From the NCBI GenBank assembly GCA_035565615.1, contig DATMSB010000143.1, positions 71,755 through 135,754 of the forward strand: DNA of 64,000 nucleotides, read 5' to 3'. Below the pieces are notes generated by a model. The model was not told where the DNA came from and made no database searches. It saw nothing but the letters and a program-made list of their open reading frames with translations. Shown one piece after another: positions 29,159-38,326 of the stretch (position 1 is the first letter of the stretch; every line of letters begins with the position of its first letter). The DNA is from Vulgatibacter sp035565615 (lineage in GTDB: Bacteria; Myxococcota; Myxococcia; Myxococcales; Vulgatibacteraceae). The translations under genes were made by a program, and so were the position numbers.

Positions 29159-31969
29159 CTATCGACGAGAGGACTGGATGGGCGCGAACGCCGTGTCGAG
29201 GATGCGGCGCTGCTCGAGCTTGTGGCTGGCGTTGGAGCCCGTTGCGGGGCTCGCGGCCGCCGGGCGGGAGACCTGGGCCAGCGGGACCCGGAGGATGCCG
29301 CTCTTCACCAGCGCGCTCCACATGTGGAGCCAGGCGCCGTGGTTCGCGGGCTCCTCCTGCACCCACACCACCTCGCTCATGCCGCCGTAGCGATCGAAGA
29401 TCGCCGACAGCTCGGCGAAGGGGTTGGGGTAGAGCTGCTCGAGGCGGACGATGGCGACGTCCCGGATGCCCTTGGCCCTCCGCTCGGCGACGAGGTCGTA
29501 GAAGACCTTCCCGGTGCACAGCAGCACCCGCTTCACCCGGGCGGGATCGCCCTCCCCGCCCGGGAGGAACATCGGATCGTCGAGGACCCGCTGGAAGGCG
29601 CCGTTGGCCAGCTCCTCGATGGGCGAGACCGCCTCGGGGTGACGCAGCAGGCTCTTGGGCGACATCACCACCAGCGGCTTGCGGAACGGGCGGACCACCT
29701 GCCGGCGCAGGAGGTGGAAGATCTGCGCGGGCGTGGTGACGTTGCAGATCTGCATGTTGTCGTCGGCGCAGAGGGCGAGCCAGCGCGCGATCCGGGCGGA
29801 GGAGTGCTCCGGGCCCTGCCCCTCGAAGGCGTGGGGGAGCAGCAGCGTCACGCCGGAGAGGCGGTGCCACTTGTCCTCGCCCGACGAGATGAACTGGTCG
29901 GTGATCACCTGGGCGGCGTTGGCGAAGTCGCCGAACTGCGCCTCCCAGATGGTGAGGCCGTCGGGCGTGTCGAGGCTGTAGCCGTACTCGAAGCCCAGGA
30001 CGCTCACCTCGGAGAGGGGACTGTTGCGGACCTCGAAGACGGCCTGGCCCTCGCGGACGTGGTCGAGGGGCCGGAACTTCTCGCCGGTCTCGTGGTCGGT
30101 GAGCACCGCATGGCGGTGGCTGAAGGTGCCGCGCTCCACGTCCTGGCCGGACACCCGGACCCGCGCCCCCTCCGCGACGAGGGAGGCGAACGCCAGCGCC
30201 TCGCCCATGCCCCAGTCGAGGGGCCGCTTGCCCTCGCCCATCTCGCGGCGGTGGTCGAGGAAGCGGACGATCTTGGGATGCGGGTTGAAGTCCTCTGGGA
30301 GCGACGTGAGCTTCTCCGTGTACGCCCGCAGGTCGGAGAGCGGCACGGCCGTGGGGACGTCGGGGGTGTCTCGCTCCAGGCCGCCGGCGTACTTGGCCCA
30401 CAGGCCCGCCATCGCGGAGGGGCGCTTGCGCTGGTGGTTCGTGCGCTGCTCGGCGAGCTGCGCCTCCAGCTCCTGGCGGCGGGCGTCGGCGATCTCGTTG
30501 GCCTGCTCCTCGGTGATCTGGCCGATGGCCTCCAGCTTCTTCACGAACTGCTTCCGGACGGAGGGGTGGGACTGGATCGTCCGGTACATCAGCGGCTGGG
30601 TGAAGGTGGGCTCGTCGCCCTCGTTGTGGCCGTGGCGCCGGTAGCACCACAGATCGATGACGACGTCCTTGCCGTAGCGGGCGCGGAAGTCGACCGCGAG
30701 CTGGACCACCTGCACCACGCTCTCCGGATCCTCGCCGTTCACGTGGAAGATCGGGATCTCCAGCATCTTGGCCACGTCGGTGGCGTAGCGGGTGGAGCGG
30801 GCCTCGGAGGGGTTGGTGGTGAAGCCCACCTGGTTGTTGACGACGATGTGGACCGTGCCGCCCACCCGGTACCCGGGCAAGTCCGCCATGTTGAAGAGCT
30901 CCGCCACGATGCCCTGGCCGGCGAAGGCGGCGTCGCCGTGGATGAGGAGCGGCAGCACCCGGTTACGCAGCTCGTCGCCGCGGCGGTCCTGCTTGGCGCG
31001 CACCCGGCCGGCGACCACGGCGTTCACGTACTCCAGATGGCTGGGGTTGAACGAGAGCGAGAGGTGGACGCTCTTGTCCCCCACCTTGCGATCGCTGGAG
31101 TAGCCCAGGTGGTACTTCACGTCGCCGCGGCCGATGTAGAGGTCGGGATCCTCGTCGGCGAACTCCGCGAAGATCTCCCGGGCCGGCATCCCCAGCACGT
31201 TCGCCATCACGTTGAGGCGGCCGCGGTGGGCCATGCCGATGACGATCTCCTCCACGTCGTGGAGGGCCGCCCGCTCGATGATGAGCTGCATCATCGGGAT
31301 GAGGCTCTCGCCGCCCTCCAGCGAGAAGCGCTTGGCGCCGACGAAGTTGGTGTGGAGGAACTGCTCGAAGATCTCCGCGTCGGTGAGGTCGGTGAGGAGC
31401 TTGATCTGCTCGTCCCGGCTCAGGGCCACGTGGTTCTGGGTGGACTCCATCCGCGTCTGGAGCCACTCGCGGATCTCCGGGTTCTCGACGTGGGCGAGCT
31501 CCACGCCGATGGTGCGGCAGTAGGTCTCCTCCAGGTGGCCGATGATCTCCCGCAGGGTCCCGCGCAGGCCGCCCGCCGTGAAGGTCTTGTCCAGGCTCGA
31601 CTCGTCCAGCCCGAACTCGGAGAGCTGGAAGTGGCTCACCATGGCGGTGGGCGCCGGCTCGAGGGGGTTGAGGTGGGCGAAGAGGTGGCCCCGCTGTCGG
31701 TAGCGCTGGACGAGCTGCGCCACGCGGTCCTGGGTGGCCTCCCGGGCGAGCCGCTTCTCGTACTCCGAGGCGACGCCGTTCAGGGCCCTGGGGGCGAAGA
31801 TGCTGCGCGGCGCGAAGGCCGGCCCGTTGGGCGGCGTGCGCTCGCCGAGGCTCCGGAAGTAGTTCCGCCACGCCTCGTCCACCGAGTTCTCGTCCTCCAG
31901 GAAGCGGGCGTAGAGCTCCTCGATGAAGGGCAGGTTGTAGCTCGGCAGACCTTCAGAACCGAATCCCAT
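29159..31969 (-). CDS. odhA: 2-oxoglutarate dehydrogenase E1
   Basis: The 936-residue thiamine-diphosphate enzyme decarboxylates 2-oxoglutarate in the TCA cycle (sucA in E. coli). It has the N-terminal PFIEELYARFLEDENSVDEAW segment, then IGMAHRGRLNVMANVLG, HLGYSSDR, SLSFNPSHLEYVNAVVAGR, GDAAFAGQGIVAE, and the C-terminal domain with LDWGMGEALAFASLV, GQDVERGTFSHRHAV and VVWVQEEPANHGAW. Length is normal. The start at 31969 gives MGFGSEGLPSYNLPF; upstream translation is not protein-like. The gene is divergent from polX with 189 bases between starts. Confidence 0.97.
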   Translation of the reverse strand: MGFGSEGLPSYNLPFIEELYARFLEDENSVDEAWRNYFRSLGERTPPNGPAFAPRSIFAPRALNGVASEYEKRLAREATQDRVAQLVQRYRQRGHLFAHLNPLEPAPTAMVSHFQLSEFGLDESSLDKTFTAGGLRGTLREIIGHLEETYCRTIGVELAHVENPEIREWLQTRMESTQNHVALSRDEQIKLLTDLTDAEIFEQFLHTNFVGAKRFSLEGGESLIPMMQLIIERAALHDVEEIVIGMAHRGRLNVMANVLGMPAREIFAEFADEDPDLYIGRGDVKYHLGYSSDRKVGDKSVHLSLSFNPSHLEYVNAVVAGRVRAKQDRRGDELRNRVLPLLIHGDAAFAGQGIVAELFNMADLPGYRVGGTVHIVVNNQVGFTTNPSEARSTRYATDVAKMLEIPIFHVNGEDPESVVQVVQLAVDFRARYGKDVVIDLWCYRRHGHNEGDEPTFTQPLMYRTIQSHPSVRKQFVKKLEAIGQITEEQANEIADARRQELEAQLAEQRTNHQRKRPSAMAGLWAKYAGGLERDTPDVPTAVPLSDLRAYTEKLTSLPEDFNPHPKIVRFLDHRREMGEGKRPLDWGMGEALAFASLVAEGARVRVSGQDVERGTFSHRHAVLTDHETGEKFRPLDHVREGQAVFEVRNSPLSEVSVLGFEYGYSLDTPDGLTIWEAQFGDFANAAQVITDQFISSGEDKWHRLSGVTLLLPHAFEGQGPEHSSARIARWLALCADDNMQICNVTTPAQIFHLLRRQVVRPFRKPLVVMSPKSLLRHPEAVSPIEELANGAFQRVLDDPMFLPGGEGDPARVKRVLLCTGKVFYDLVAERRAKGIRDVAIVRLEQLYPNPFAELSAIFDRYGGMSEVVWVQEEPANHGAWLHMWSALVKSGILRVPLAQVSRPAAASPATGSNASHKLEQRRILDTAFAPIQSSRR

Positions 31970-32158
31970 CTCGTCACGACTCCGGCAAGCAAAGAGGCCA
32001 CTCGATCGGAGGCGCAACATAGCCCAACCGGCCGGTCGGCGCCGCCTTTCCGTCGGCCCCGTCCGTGGAGCCGTTCGGCTGCCCGCCAGTACCCCATCCA
32101 TGCCGCGGAGTAAAGGATCGCGTGCGCGGTGGCGGGAGGGGATCCACCTTGGATTTCG

Positions 32159-33904
32159 ATGGAGAATGCCGACGTCGCCAACGTCCTCTCGCAGATGGCG
32201 TCCATGACGGAGGTTCTCGGCGGCAATCCGTTCAAGGTGCGCGCGTTCCGCCAGGCGGCGCAGGTGGTGGACGGCCTCCCCGGACCGGTCGCGGCGCTGC
32301 GCCGCGCCGGGACGCTGGAGAGCCTGCCGGGGATCGGCCCGCGGATCGCCGAGAAGATCGGTGAGATCCTCGACACCGGGACCTGCGAGGAGCACCGAGA
32401 GCTGGCGGCCCGGGTCCCCATCGGGATCGTCGAGATCCTCCGCATCGAAGGCCTCGGCCCCAAGACCGCCCAGGAGCTGTGGCGCCGCCTCGGCGTCACC
32501 GACCTCGAGTCGCTGCGCGAGGCGATCGCCGGCGGGCGGATCCGGGAGCTGCCGCGGATGGGCCCGGTGCGCCTGCGGGCGCTCGCCTCGGCGCTGGACC
32601 GCTACCAGGTCCGGACCGCCCGCATGCCCCTGTACCGGGCCGTGGTCTACGCGGACGGGATCCTGAATCGCCTCCGCGCCCTGCCGGCCGTGCGGCGCGC
32701 CGAGGCGGCGGGCTCGGTTCGGCGGCGCAAGGAGACGGTGGGGGATCTCGACCTGCTGGTCTCGTCCCTCGAGCCGGAGGCCGTGATGGACGCCTTCACC
32801 TCCATCCCCGACGTGGCGAAGGTGATCGCCCGGGGCGAGACCAAGGCGTCGATCCGCCTGGAGTCGGGGCTGCAGGTGGACCTCCGGGTGCTGCCGCCCG
32901 ACTCCTTCGGGGCGGCGCTCCACTACTTCACCGGCAGCAAGAGCCACAACATCGCGCTTCGGACCCGCGCCGTGCGCATGGGGATCAAGCTCTCCGAGTA
33001 CGGCGTCTTCGATCGGGAGGGGAAGAGGCTCGCCGGCGAGCACGAGGAGGACGTCTTCGAGGCGGTGGGGCTGCCGTGGATCCCGCCGGAGCTGCGCGAG
33101 GCGAGCGGCGAGATCGAGGCGGCGGAGAAGGGGGAGCTCCCCGAGCTCCTGGTGAACGAGGACCTCCAGGGCGATCTCCACGTCCACAGCATGCGCTCCT
33201 CGGACGGCCGCTCCTCCCTCGAGGACATCTGGGCGGTCGGCCGGCACCTGGGGCGCAGGTACCTCGCCATCACCGACCACTCCCGGTCGCGGCCCCTCGG
33301 CCTCGGCCCCGAGGAGGTCCTCGAGCACGCCGAGGAGATCCGATCGCTGTCGAGGCGCCTTCGGGGCGGCCCGAAGCTCCTCGCCGGCGTGGAGGTCGAC
33401 ATCCTCGCCGACGGATCCCTCGACCTGCCGGCGGAGGTCCTGGCCCGCCTCGACTGGGTGGTGGCGAGCATCCACTCCCGCTTCCACGAGTCGCGCGAGA
33501 CCATGACCCGGCGGCTCGTCCGGGCGATCGAGAGCGGGGTCGTCGACGCGATCGGGCACCCGAGCGGCCGCAAGATCGGCAAGCGGGATCCCTACGACTT
33601 CGATCTGGAGGAGGTACTTCGTGCCGCCCGGGCCCACGGCGTGGCGATGGAGCTCAACGCCGCCCCCGACCGGCTCGATCTGGACGACCGCTCGTGCCGG
33701 CTGGCGAAGGAGGCCGGCGTGCAGGTGGTGATCGACTCCGACGCCCACGTCGCCCACCTCCTGGACATGACCCGCTACGGTGTCTGGGTGGCCCGGCGGG
33801 GATGGCTCGAGAAGAAGGACGTCCGCAACGCGGGGCCGGCGAGCCGGCTGCGCACCCGCCGCCGGCGGGCCGCGAAGAGGCACGAAGAGGAGGCACGGCC
33901 GTGA
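32159..33904 (+). CDS. polX: DNA polymerase X family protein with PHP domain
   Basis: About 581 residues. Domain order is HhH DNA-binding motifs (LESLPGIGPRIAEKI and LRIEGLGPKTAQELW), the nucleotidyltransferase palm with GSVRRRKETVGDLDLLVSS (metal-binding Asp pair), HYFTGSKSHNIALR, then a PHP phosphoesterase domain starting GDLHVHSMRSSDGR (about residue 338), with AITDHSRS, LAGVEVDIL, GHPSGRKIGKRDPYD and DSDAH. Such PolX proteins fill gaps in base-excision repair and carry 3'-5' exonuclease or AP-endonuclease activity in the PHP part. The start at 32159 is the first ATG; GTG 32129 is possible. The stop shares its last base with the next gene's ATG. Confidence 0.94.
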   Translation: MENADVANVLSQMASMTEVLGGNPFKVRAFRQAAQVVDGLPGPVAALRRAGTLESLPGIGPRIAEKIGEILDTGTCEEHRELAARVPIGIVEILRIEGLGPKTAQELWRRLGVTDLESLREAIAGGRIRELPRMGPVRLRALASALDRYQVRTARMPLYRAVVYADGILNRLRALPAVRRAEAAGSVRRRKETVGDLDLLVSSLEPEAVMDAFTSIPDVAKVIARGETKASIRLESGLQVDLRVLPPDSFGAALHYFTGSKSHNIALRTRAVRMGIKLSEYGVFDREGKRLAGEHEEDVFEAVGLPWIPPELREASGEIEAAEKGELPELLVNEDLQGDLHVHSMRSSDGRSSLEDIWAVGRHLGRRYLAITDHSRSRPLGLGPEEVLEHAEEIRSLSRRLRGGPKLLAGVEVDILADGSLDLPAEVLARLDWVVASIHSRFHESRETMTRRLVRAIESGVVDAIGHPSGRKIGKRDPYDFDLEEVLRAARAHGVAMELNAAPDRLDLDDRSCRLAKEAGVQVVIDSDAHVAHLLDMTRYGVWVARRGWLEKKDVRNAGPASRLRTRRRRAAKRHEEEARP

Positions 33905-34578
33905 TGGAGATTCGTCAGTCGGAGCTGCGGGTGCGGGTGGGCGACGCCGTGCTCGCCGGCGAGCTCGGGATCCCGTTCGGCGCCTCGGGCCTCGTGCTCT
34001 TCGCCCACGGCAGCGGCAGCAGCCGCGCGAGCCCCCGCAACCAGTTCGTCGCCCGGATCCTGCGGTCGCGGGGCCTGGGCACCATGCTCTTCGATCTCCT
34101 CACGCCGCAGGAGGAGGCGATCGACGTGGTGACCGGCGAGCTGCGCTTCGACATCCGCCTCCTCGCCGAGCGGGTGGTCGGAACCATCGACTGGCTCAAG
34201 GGGGAGAAGGCGACGGTCGACCTCCCCTTGGGCCTCTACGGCTCGAGCACCGGGGCGGCGGCGGCGCTGGTCGCCGCGGCGGCGCGGCCCAAGGACGTGG
34301 AGGCGGTGGTGTCCCGGGGCGGCAGGCCGGACCTGGCCGGCGACGCCCTGAGCCTGGTGGTCGCCCCCACCCTGCTCATCGTCGGCGGCGAGGACGAGGT
34401 GGTGATCGAGCTGAACCTCGAGGCGCTCAAGCGGCTCCCCGGCGAAAAGGCGATGGAGATCGTCCCGGGCGCGGGCCACCTCTTCGCCGAGGGCGACACC
34501 CTCGAGCAGGCGGCGCGCCTCGCCGCCGACTGGTTCGGCACCCGCCTCCCGTCGCCGCTGCAGCCCGCCGAGCTCTGA
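33904..34578 (+). CDS. Alpha/beta hydrolase (dienelactone hydrolase-like)
   Basis: The 224-residue protein has the alpha/beta-hydrolase order: SGLVLFAHGSGSSRASPRN (oxyanion region), then a nucleophile elbow GLYGSSTGAAAALVAAA with the GxSxG serine, the acid loop LLIVGGEDEVV, and the catalytic histidine in GAGHLFAEGDTLEQAA. It resembles the short hydrolases found fused to or beside phosphoribosyltransferases. A GTG at 33901, overlapping the polX stop, is an equally good start after AGGAGG. The substrate cannot be told from the sequence. Confidence 0.85.
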   Translation: MEIRQSELRVRVGDAVLAGELGIPFGASGLVLFAHGSGSSRASPRNQFVARILRSRGLGTMLFDLLTPQEEAIDVVTGELRFDIRLLAERVVGTIDWLKGEKATVDLPLGLYGSSTGAAAALVAAAARPKDVEAVVSRGGRPDLAGDALSLVVAPTLLIVGGEDEVVIELNLEALKRLPGEKAMEIVPGAGHLFAEGDTLEQAARLAADWFGTRLPSPLQPAEL

Positions 34579-34609
34579 TCCGGCCCGTCGTTTCCCGACG
34601 CCGACCCTC

Positions 34610-34636
34610 CGCCCGGGGCGTTCAACGCTCCGGGCG
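34610..34636 (+). terminator. Hairpin between the hydrolase gene and actA
   Basis: CGCCCGGGGCG and CGCTCCGGGCG form an 11-base stem with one G-T pair and the loop TTCAA. It lies 31 bases after the hydrolase stop and 52 before actA, so it likely separates that transcript from the respiratory operon. No T-run follows. Confidence 0.45.
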
Positions 34637-34688
34637 GGGACCCTAGCCTCGCCCCATCGAAGAGCTCTCGAATGGAGCAAGGCCGGCG

Positions 34689-35342
34689 ATGAGACCGCTC
34701 TTTCCCCCGTGGGCGAACTCCGCCCTGTGGGCGGTGACCATCGCGCTCCTCACGTTCGCCCTGGGAGTGCCGATCGCGATCATGGTCTACGTCCGCACGC
34801 CCTACGTCACCGATCGCGGCAAGGAGGTGGACCAGCCCGTCCCCTTCGACCACCGGCACCACGTGCTCGACGACGGGATCGACTGCCTCTACTGCCACTA
34901 CCTGGCGGATCGGAGCCCGTGGGCGGGCGTGCCGCCCACCGAGCTGTGCATGAACTGCCACGCCCAGATCTGGAGCGACGCGCCGCTCCTGCAGCCGGTG
35001 CGCGACAGCTTCTTCTCCGGCAGGCCGATCCCCTGGAAGCGGGTGAACCGGGTGGCCGACTTCGTGTTCTTCAGCCACGAGGTCCACGTCCACCGAGGCG
35101 TCGGCTGCGCCTCTTGCCATGGCCGCGTGGACGAGATGGCCGCCGTGCACGCGGCGGCCCCCTTGCAGATGAAGTGGTGTCTGGACTGCCACCGGCGGCC
35201 GGAGCTCCACCTGCGCCCCCTCGACCAGATCACGAACATGGACTGGGCCCCCCCGCGCGAGGAGCAGCTCCGGCTGGGGAGGGAGCTGAAGGAGCGGCTG
35301 TCGATCGTCCCTCCCACCTCTTGCACGGGGTGTCACAGGTGA
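34689..35342 (+). CDS. actA: Alternative complex III subunit A, pentahaem cytochrome c
   Basis: The 217-residue protein has one membrane anchor (residues about 13-34) and five CXXCH haem sites at residues 66-70, 87-91, 140-144, 164-168 and 212-216. This number and spacing match ActA of alternative complex III, the quinol:electron acceptor oxidoreductase that replaces the bc1 complex. Additional His residues (HRHH at 55-58, HEVHVH at 130-135) are likely sixth haem ligands. It opens the 11-gene respiratory operon. Its stop overlaps actB by four bases (GTGA). Confidence 0.95.
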   Translation: MRPLFPPWANSALWAVTIALLTFALGVPIAIMVYVRTPYVTDRGKEVDQPVPFDHRHHVLDDGIDCLYCHYLADRSPWAGVPPTELCMNCHAQIWSDAPLLQPVRDSFFSGRPIPWKRVNRVADFVFFSHEVHVHRGVGCASCHGRVDEMAAVHAAAPLQMKWCLDCHRRPELHLRPLDQITNMDWAPPREEQLRLGRELKERLSIVPPTSCTGCHR

Positions 35343-38326
35343 AGACGAGCGCCCCTCGCCGCCCCTCGCCCCTCGCGCCGGCCGCTCCCGGCCGCGGGCA
35401 TCCGCACGATCACGATCACGAGCACGAGCGCGACGACCACTCCACCCTCCCCCGCCGCGCCTTCCTCCAGCTCGTCGGCGCCGCCGGCCTCGCCGCCTGC
35501 TACCCGCCCCAGGGCGAGATCCATCCGTACTCGCGGCAACCGCGGGAGGTGATCCCCGGGAAGCCGCAGCTCTACGCGACCTCCATGGTCGACCGCGGCT
35601 ACGCGATCGGCGTCCTCGCCACGAGCTGGTCGGGCCGTCCGATCAAGCTGGACGGGAACCCCGATCACCCCGCCACCCCCGGCGGCGGCTCCAGCCCGAG
35701 GCTGCAGGCGGCGATCCTGGGGCTGTACGATCCCACCCGCGCCACGCACATGCTCCAGCGGGGCCAGGCCGCGGGGTGGTCGCGCTTCCTGCGGTGGGCC
35801 CGCGAGGGCGACCCCGAGGGCGGGGGCCTGCACTTTCTCCTGCCACCGGTGTCCTCGACTCTCACCGTCTCGCTGATCGAGCGGGTGCGGCAGGCCAGGC
35901 CGCGGGCGACCTTCCACTTCCACGATCCGGCGGCGGCGCCCCAGGTCCTGGAAGCCGCCGCCGCCGCCTTCGGCGCGCCCCTCCTCCCCCACCTGCACCT
36001 GGATCGGGCCCAGGTGATCGCGTCCTTCGACTCCGACTTCCTGATGGAGCACCCGTTTTCGATCCGGTACGCGGCGGACTTCGGGAAGAACCGCGAGGTC
36101 CGCTCCCGCCTCGACGGCATGAGCCGGCTCTACGTGGCGGAGGGCGATCTCACCGTCACCGGGGCCATCGCCGACCACCGGCTCCGGTCCCGTCCCAGCC
36201 GCGTCCCCTCCCTGCTCGTGGAGCTGCTCGGGGAGCTCGCCCGCGCCCGGGCCCGCCTCGCCCCGGAGCAGGCGGGCGCCTGGGCCGACGCCTTGGGTCC
36301 CCTCGCGGCGCTGCCGCAGGCGTCGCCGTGGATCCGCGCCCTCGCCGGCGATCTGCTCTCCCGGCAGGGGGCGGGGGTGGTGGTCGTCGGCCCCAGGCAG
36401 CCCCGGGAGGCCCACGTCCTGGGCCACGCGATCAACTCGCTCCTCGGCAACGTGGGGACGACCGTCACCTTCGCGCCGCCGGTGATCCACGAGGAGGGGA
36501 CGCCCAGCCACGGCCTCGCCCCGCTGGTGGAGGCCCTCCACGCCGGCCAGGTCGATCGGCTCGTCGCCCTCGAGGTGGATCCGGTCTACGACGCGCCGGC
36601 CGACCTCGCGTTCTCGGACGCCCTGCGCCGCGCCGGAGAGGTGGCCTGCAGCGATCTCCACGTCAACGGCGTCGCCCGATCGAACGCCGCCTGGTTCGTG
36701 AACGCCCTCCACTTCCTGGAGCGATGGGGCGACGCCCGGGCCTGGGACGGCACCCTCTCCCTGATCCAGCCGCTGGTGCGGCCGCTCCACGGCGGGAGGT
36801 CGATGGACGAGATCCTCGCCGCCTTCGCCGGCGATCCGGCGCCGGACGATCGCGCGCTGCTGCGGGCGACGTACGCGACCCTCCCCGAGCCCGACTGGGA
36901 GCGCGCCCTCCAGCACGGCTTCCTCGCCGGGGCCGCGGCCACCGAGGCCCCCGCCGCGAACCCCGGCGTGGTCGGCGTCGCCGTCGATGCCGTCCGCAAG
37001 GCGCCGCCGCTTCCGGCGCTGGAGCTCTCCCTCCGCCCGGACCCCAAGCTCGGGGCGGGACAGGACGCCGCGAGCGAGTGGCTGATCGAGCTCCCGGATC
37101 CCATCACCAAGCTCGCCTGGGGGAACGCCGCCCTGATGAGCCCCGCCACGCTGCGGGCCCAGGGGCTGAAGCCCGCGCAGCGGATCGAGGTCGCCGTCGA
37201 GGGGCGATCGATCCGGATCCCGGCGCTCCCGGTGGAGGGGATGGCCGACGATCTGGTGTCGATCACGCTCGGCTGGGGGAACCTCGCCCACCCCTCCAAA
37301 CTCGAGTACACCTTCCGCGCGGAGGAGGTCCTGGTCGGCGTCGACGCCTACCCGCTGCGCACCACCCGGGCGCCGTGGTTCGCGGGAGGCGCCACCCTGG
37401 CGAAGGTGACCACGCAGGCGTTCCCCTACGCCGCTCCGGAGGCGGAGGAGGAGGAGCTCGCCGTCACCCAGACCAACCTGGAGATGCACGGAAGACCGAT
37501 CCTCCTCGGCGCCACCCTCGACGAGTTCCGCGGCAATCCCGACTTCGTCAAGCCCCACGACGAGCCGATGCCCGACCTCTACGGCACGCCGTGGGCCTAC
37601 TCCGGCCAGCAGTGGGGCATGGCGGTGGATCTCACCACCTGCATCGGCTGCCAGGCCTGCGTGGTGGCGTGCGTCGCCGAGAACAACATCCCGGTGGTGG
37701 GCAAGGTCGACGCGAGCAAGGGCCGGATCATGCACTGGCTCCGCATCGACCGCTACCGGCTCGGCACGGGCGACGACGACGTGCGGCTGATGCCCCAGCC
37801 GATGATGTGCCAGCACTGCGAGAAGGCGCCCTGCGAGTACGTGTGCCCGGTGAACGCCACGGTGCACAGCCCCGACGGCCTGAACGAGCAGGTCTACAAC
37901 CGCTGCATCGGGACGCGCTTCTGCTCCAACAACTGCCCCTACAAGGTGAGGCGCTTCAACTTCTTCCTCTACAACGACACCCACATGCCCGAGACGCTGC
38001 AGATGTCGAAGAACCCGAACGTCACCGTCCGGGGTCGCGGCGTGATGGAGAAGTGCACCTACTGCGTCCAGCGGATCCGCACCGCCGAGATCGAGGCGCG
38101 GATCGAGCAGCGGCACATCCGCGAGGGCGAGGTCCGCACCGCCTGCCAGGTGGCCTGCCCCACCCAGGCGATCGTCTTCGGCCTGGTCTCCGATCCCTCC
38201 AGCGAGGTCTCCCGCCTCCACGCGCTGTCGCGGACCTACGGCGTGCTCCAGCACGAGCTCGCTACCGAGCCGCGCACCCGCTACCTGGCGAACCTGCGCA
38301 ACCCGAACCCGGAGCTCGAGGGCTGA
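35339..38326 (+). CDS. actB: Alternative complex III subunit B, molybdopterin-like/iron-sulfur fusion
   Basis: This 995-residue protein joins a large domain related to molybdopterin oxidoreductases (about residues 55-730), which in known ActB binds no molybdenum, to a C-terminal four-cluster ferredoxin domain (about 755-960) with CIGCQACVVAC, CQHCEKAPCEYVCP, CIGTRFCSNNCPYK and CTYCVQRI/ACQVACPTQ cysteine sets. The N-terminus has a twin-arginine signal (LPRRAFLQLVGAAGL, RR at 39-40) ending in a lipobox-like LAAC (Cys54), as in other ActB. Before it comes an unusual His/Asp run, HPHDHDHEHERDDH, residues 21-34. It starts at GTG 35339, coupled to actA. Confidence 0.95.
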   Translation: MKTSAPRRPSPLAPAAPGRGHPHDHDHEHERDDHSTLPRRAFLQLVGAAGLAACYPPQGEIHPYSRQPREVIPGKPQLYATSMVDRGYAIGVLATSWSGRPIKLDGNPDHPATPGGGSSPRLQAAILGLYDPTRATHMLQRGQAAGWSRFLRWAREGDPEGGGLHFLLPPVSSTLTVSLIERVRQARPRATFHFHDPAAAPQVLEAAAAAFGAPLLPHLHLDRAQVIASFDSDFLMEHPFSIRYAADFGKNREVRSRLDGMSRLYVAEGDLTVTGAIADHRLRSRPSRVPSLLVELLGELARARARLAPEQAGAWADALGPLAALPQASPWIRALAGDLLSRQGAGVVVVGPRQPREAHVLGHAINSLLGNVGTTVTFAPPVIHEEGTPSHGLAPLVEALHAGQVDRLVALEVDPVYDAPADLAFSDALRRAGEVACSDLHVNGVARSNAAWFVNALHFLERWGDARAWDGTLSLIQPLVRPLHGGRSMDEILAAFAGDPAPDDRALLRATYATLPEPDWERALQHGFLAGAAATEAPAANPGVVGVAVDAVRKAPPLPALELSLRPDPKLGAGQDAASEWLIELPDPITKLAWGNAALMSPATLRAQGLKPAQRIEVAVEGRSIRIPALPVEGMADDLVSITLGWGNLAHPSKLEYTFRAEEVLVGVDAYPLRTTRAPWFAGGATLAKVTTQAFPYAAPEAEEEELAVTQTNLEMHGRPILLGATLDEFRGNPDFVKPHDEPMPDLYGTPWAYSGQQWGMAVDLTTCIGCQACVVACVAENNIPVVGKVDASKGRIMHWLRIDRYRLGTGDDDVRLMPQPMMCQHCEKAPCEYVCPVNATVHSPDGLNEQVYNRCIGTRFCSNNCPYKVRRFNFFLYNDTHMPETLQMSKNPNVTVRGRGVMEKCTYCVQRIRTAEIEARIEQRHIREGEVRTACQVACPTQAIVFGLVSDPSSEVSRLHALSRTYGVLQHELATEPRTRYLANLRNPNPELEG

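Noticed and set aside
33775..34680. Minus-strand frame of 301 codons opposite the hydrolase
   Set aside because: It overlaps the polX 3' end and the hydrolase on the other strand, and shows the shadow composition.
35339..38326. ActB as a molybdenum oxidoreductase such as formate dehydrogenase or Nrf/Psr type
   Set aside because: The actA-C-D-E-F neighbours, the fusion to the ferredoxin domain and the lipobox fit alternative complex III; known ActB proteins bind no molybdenum.
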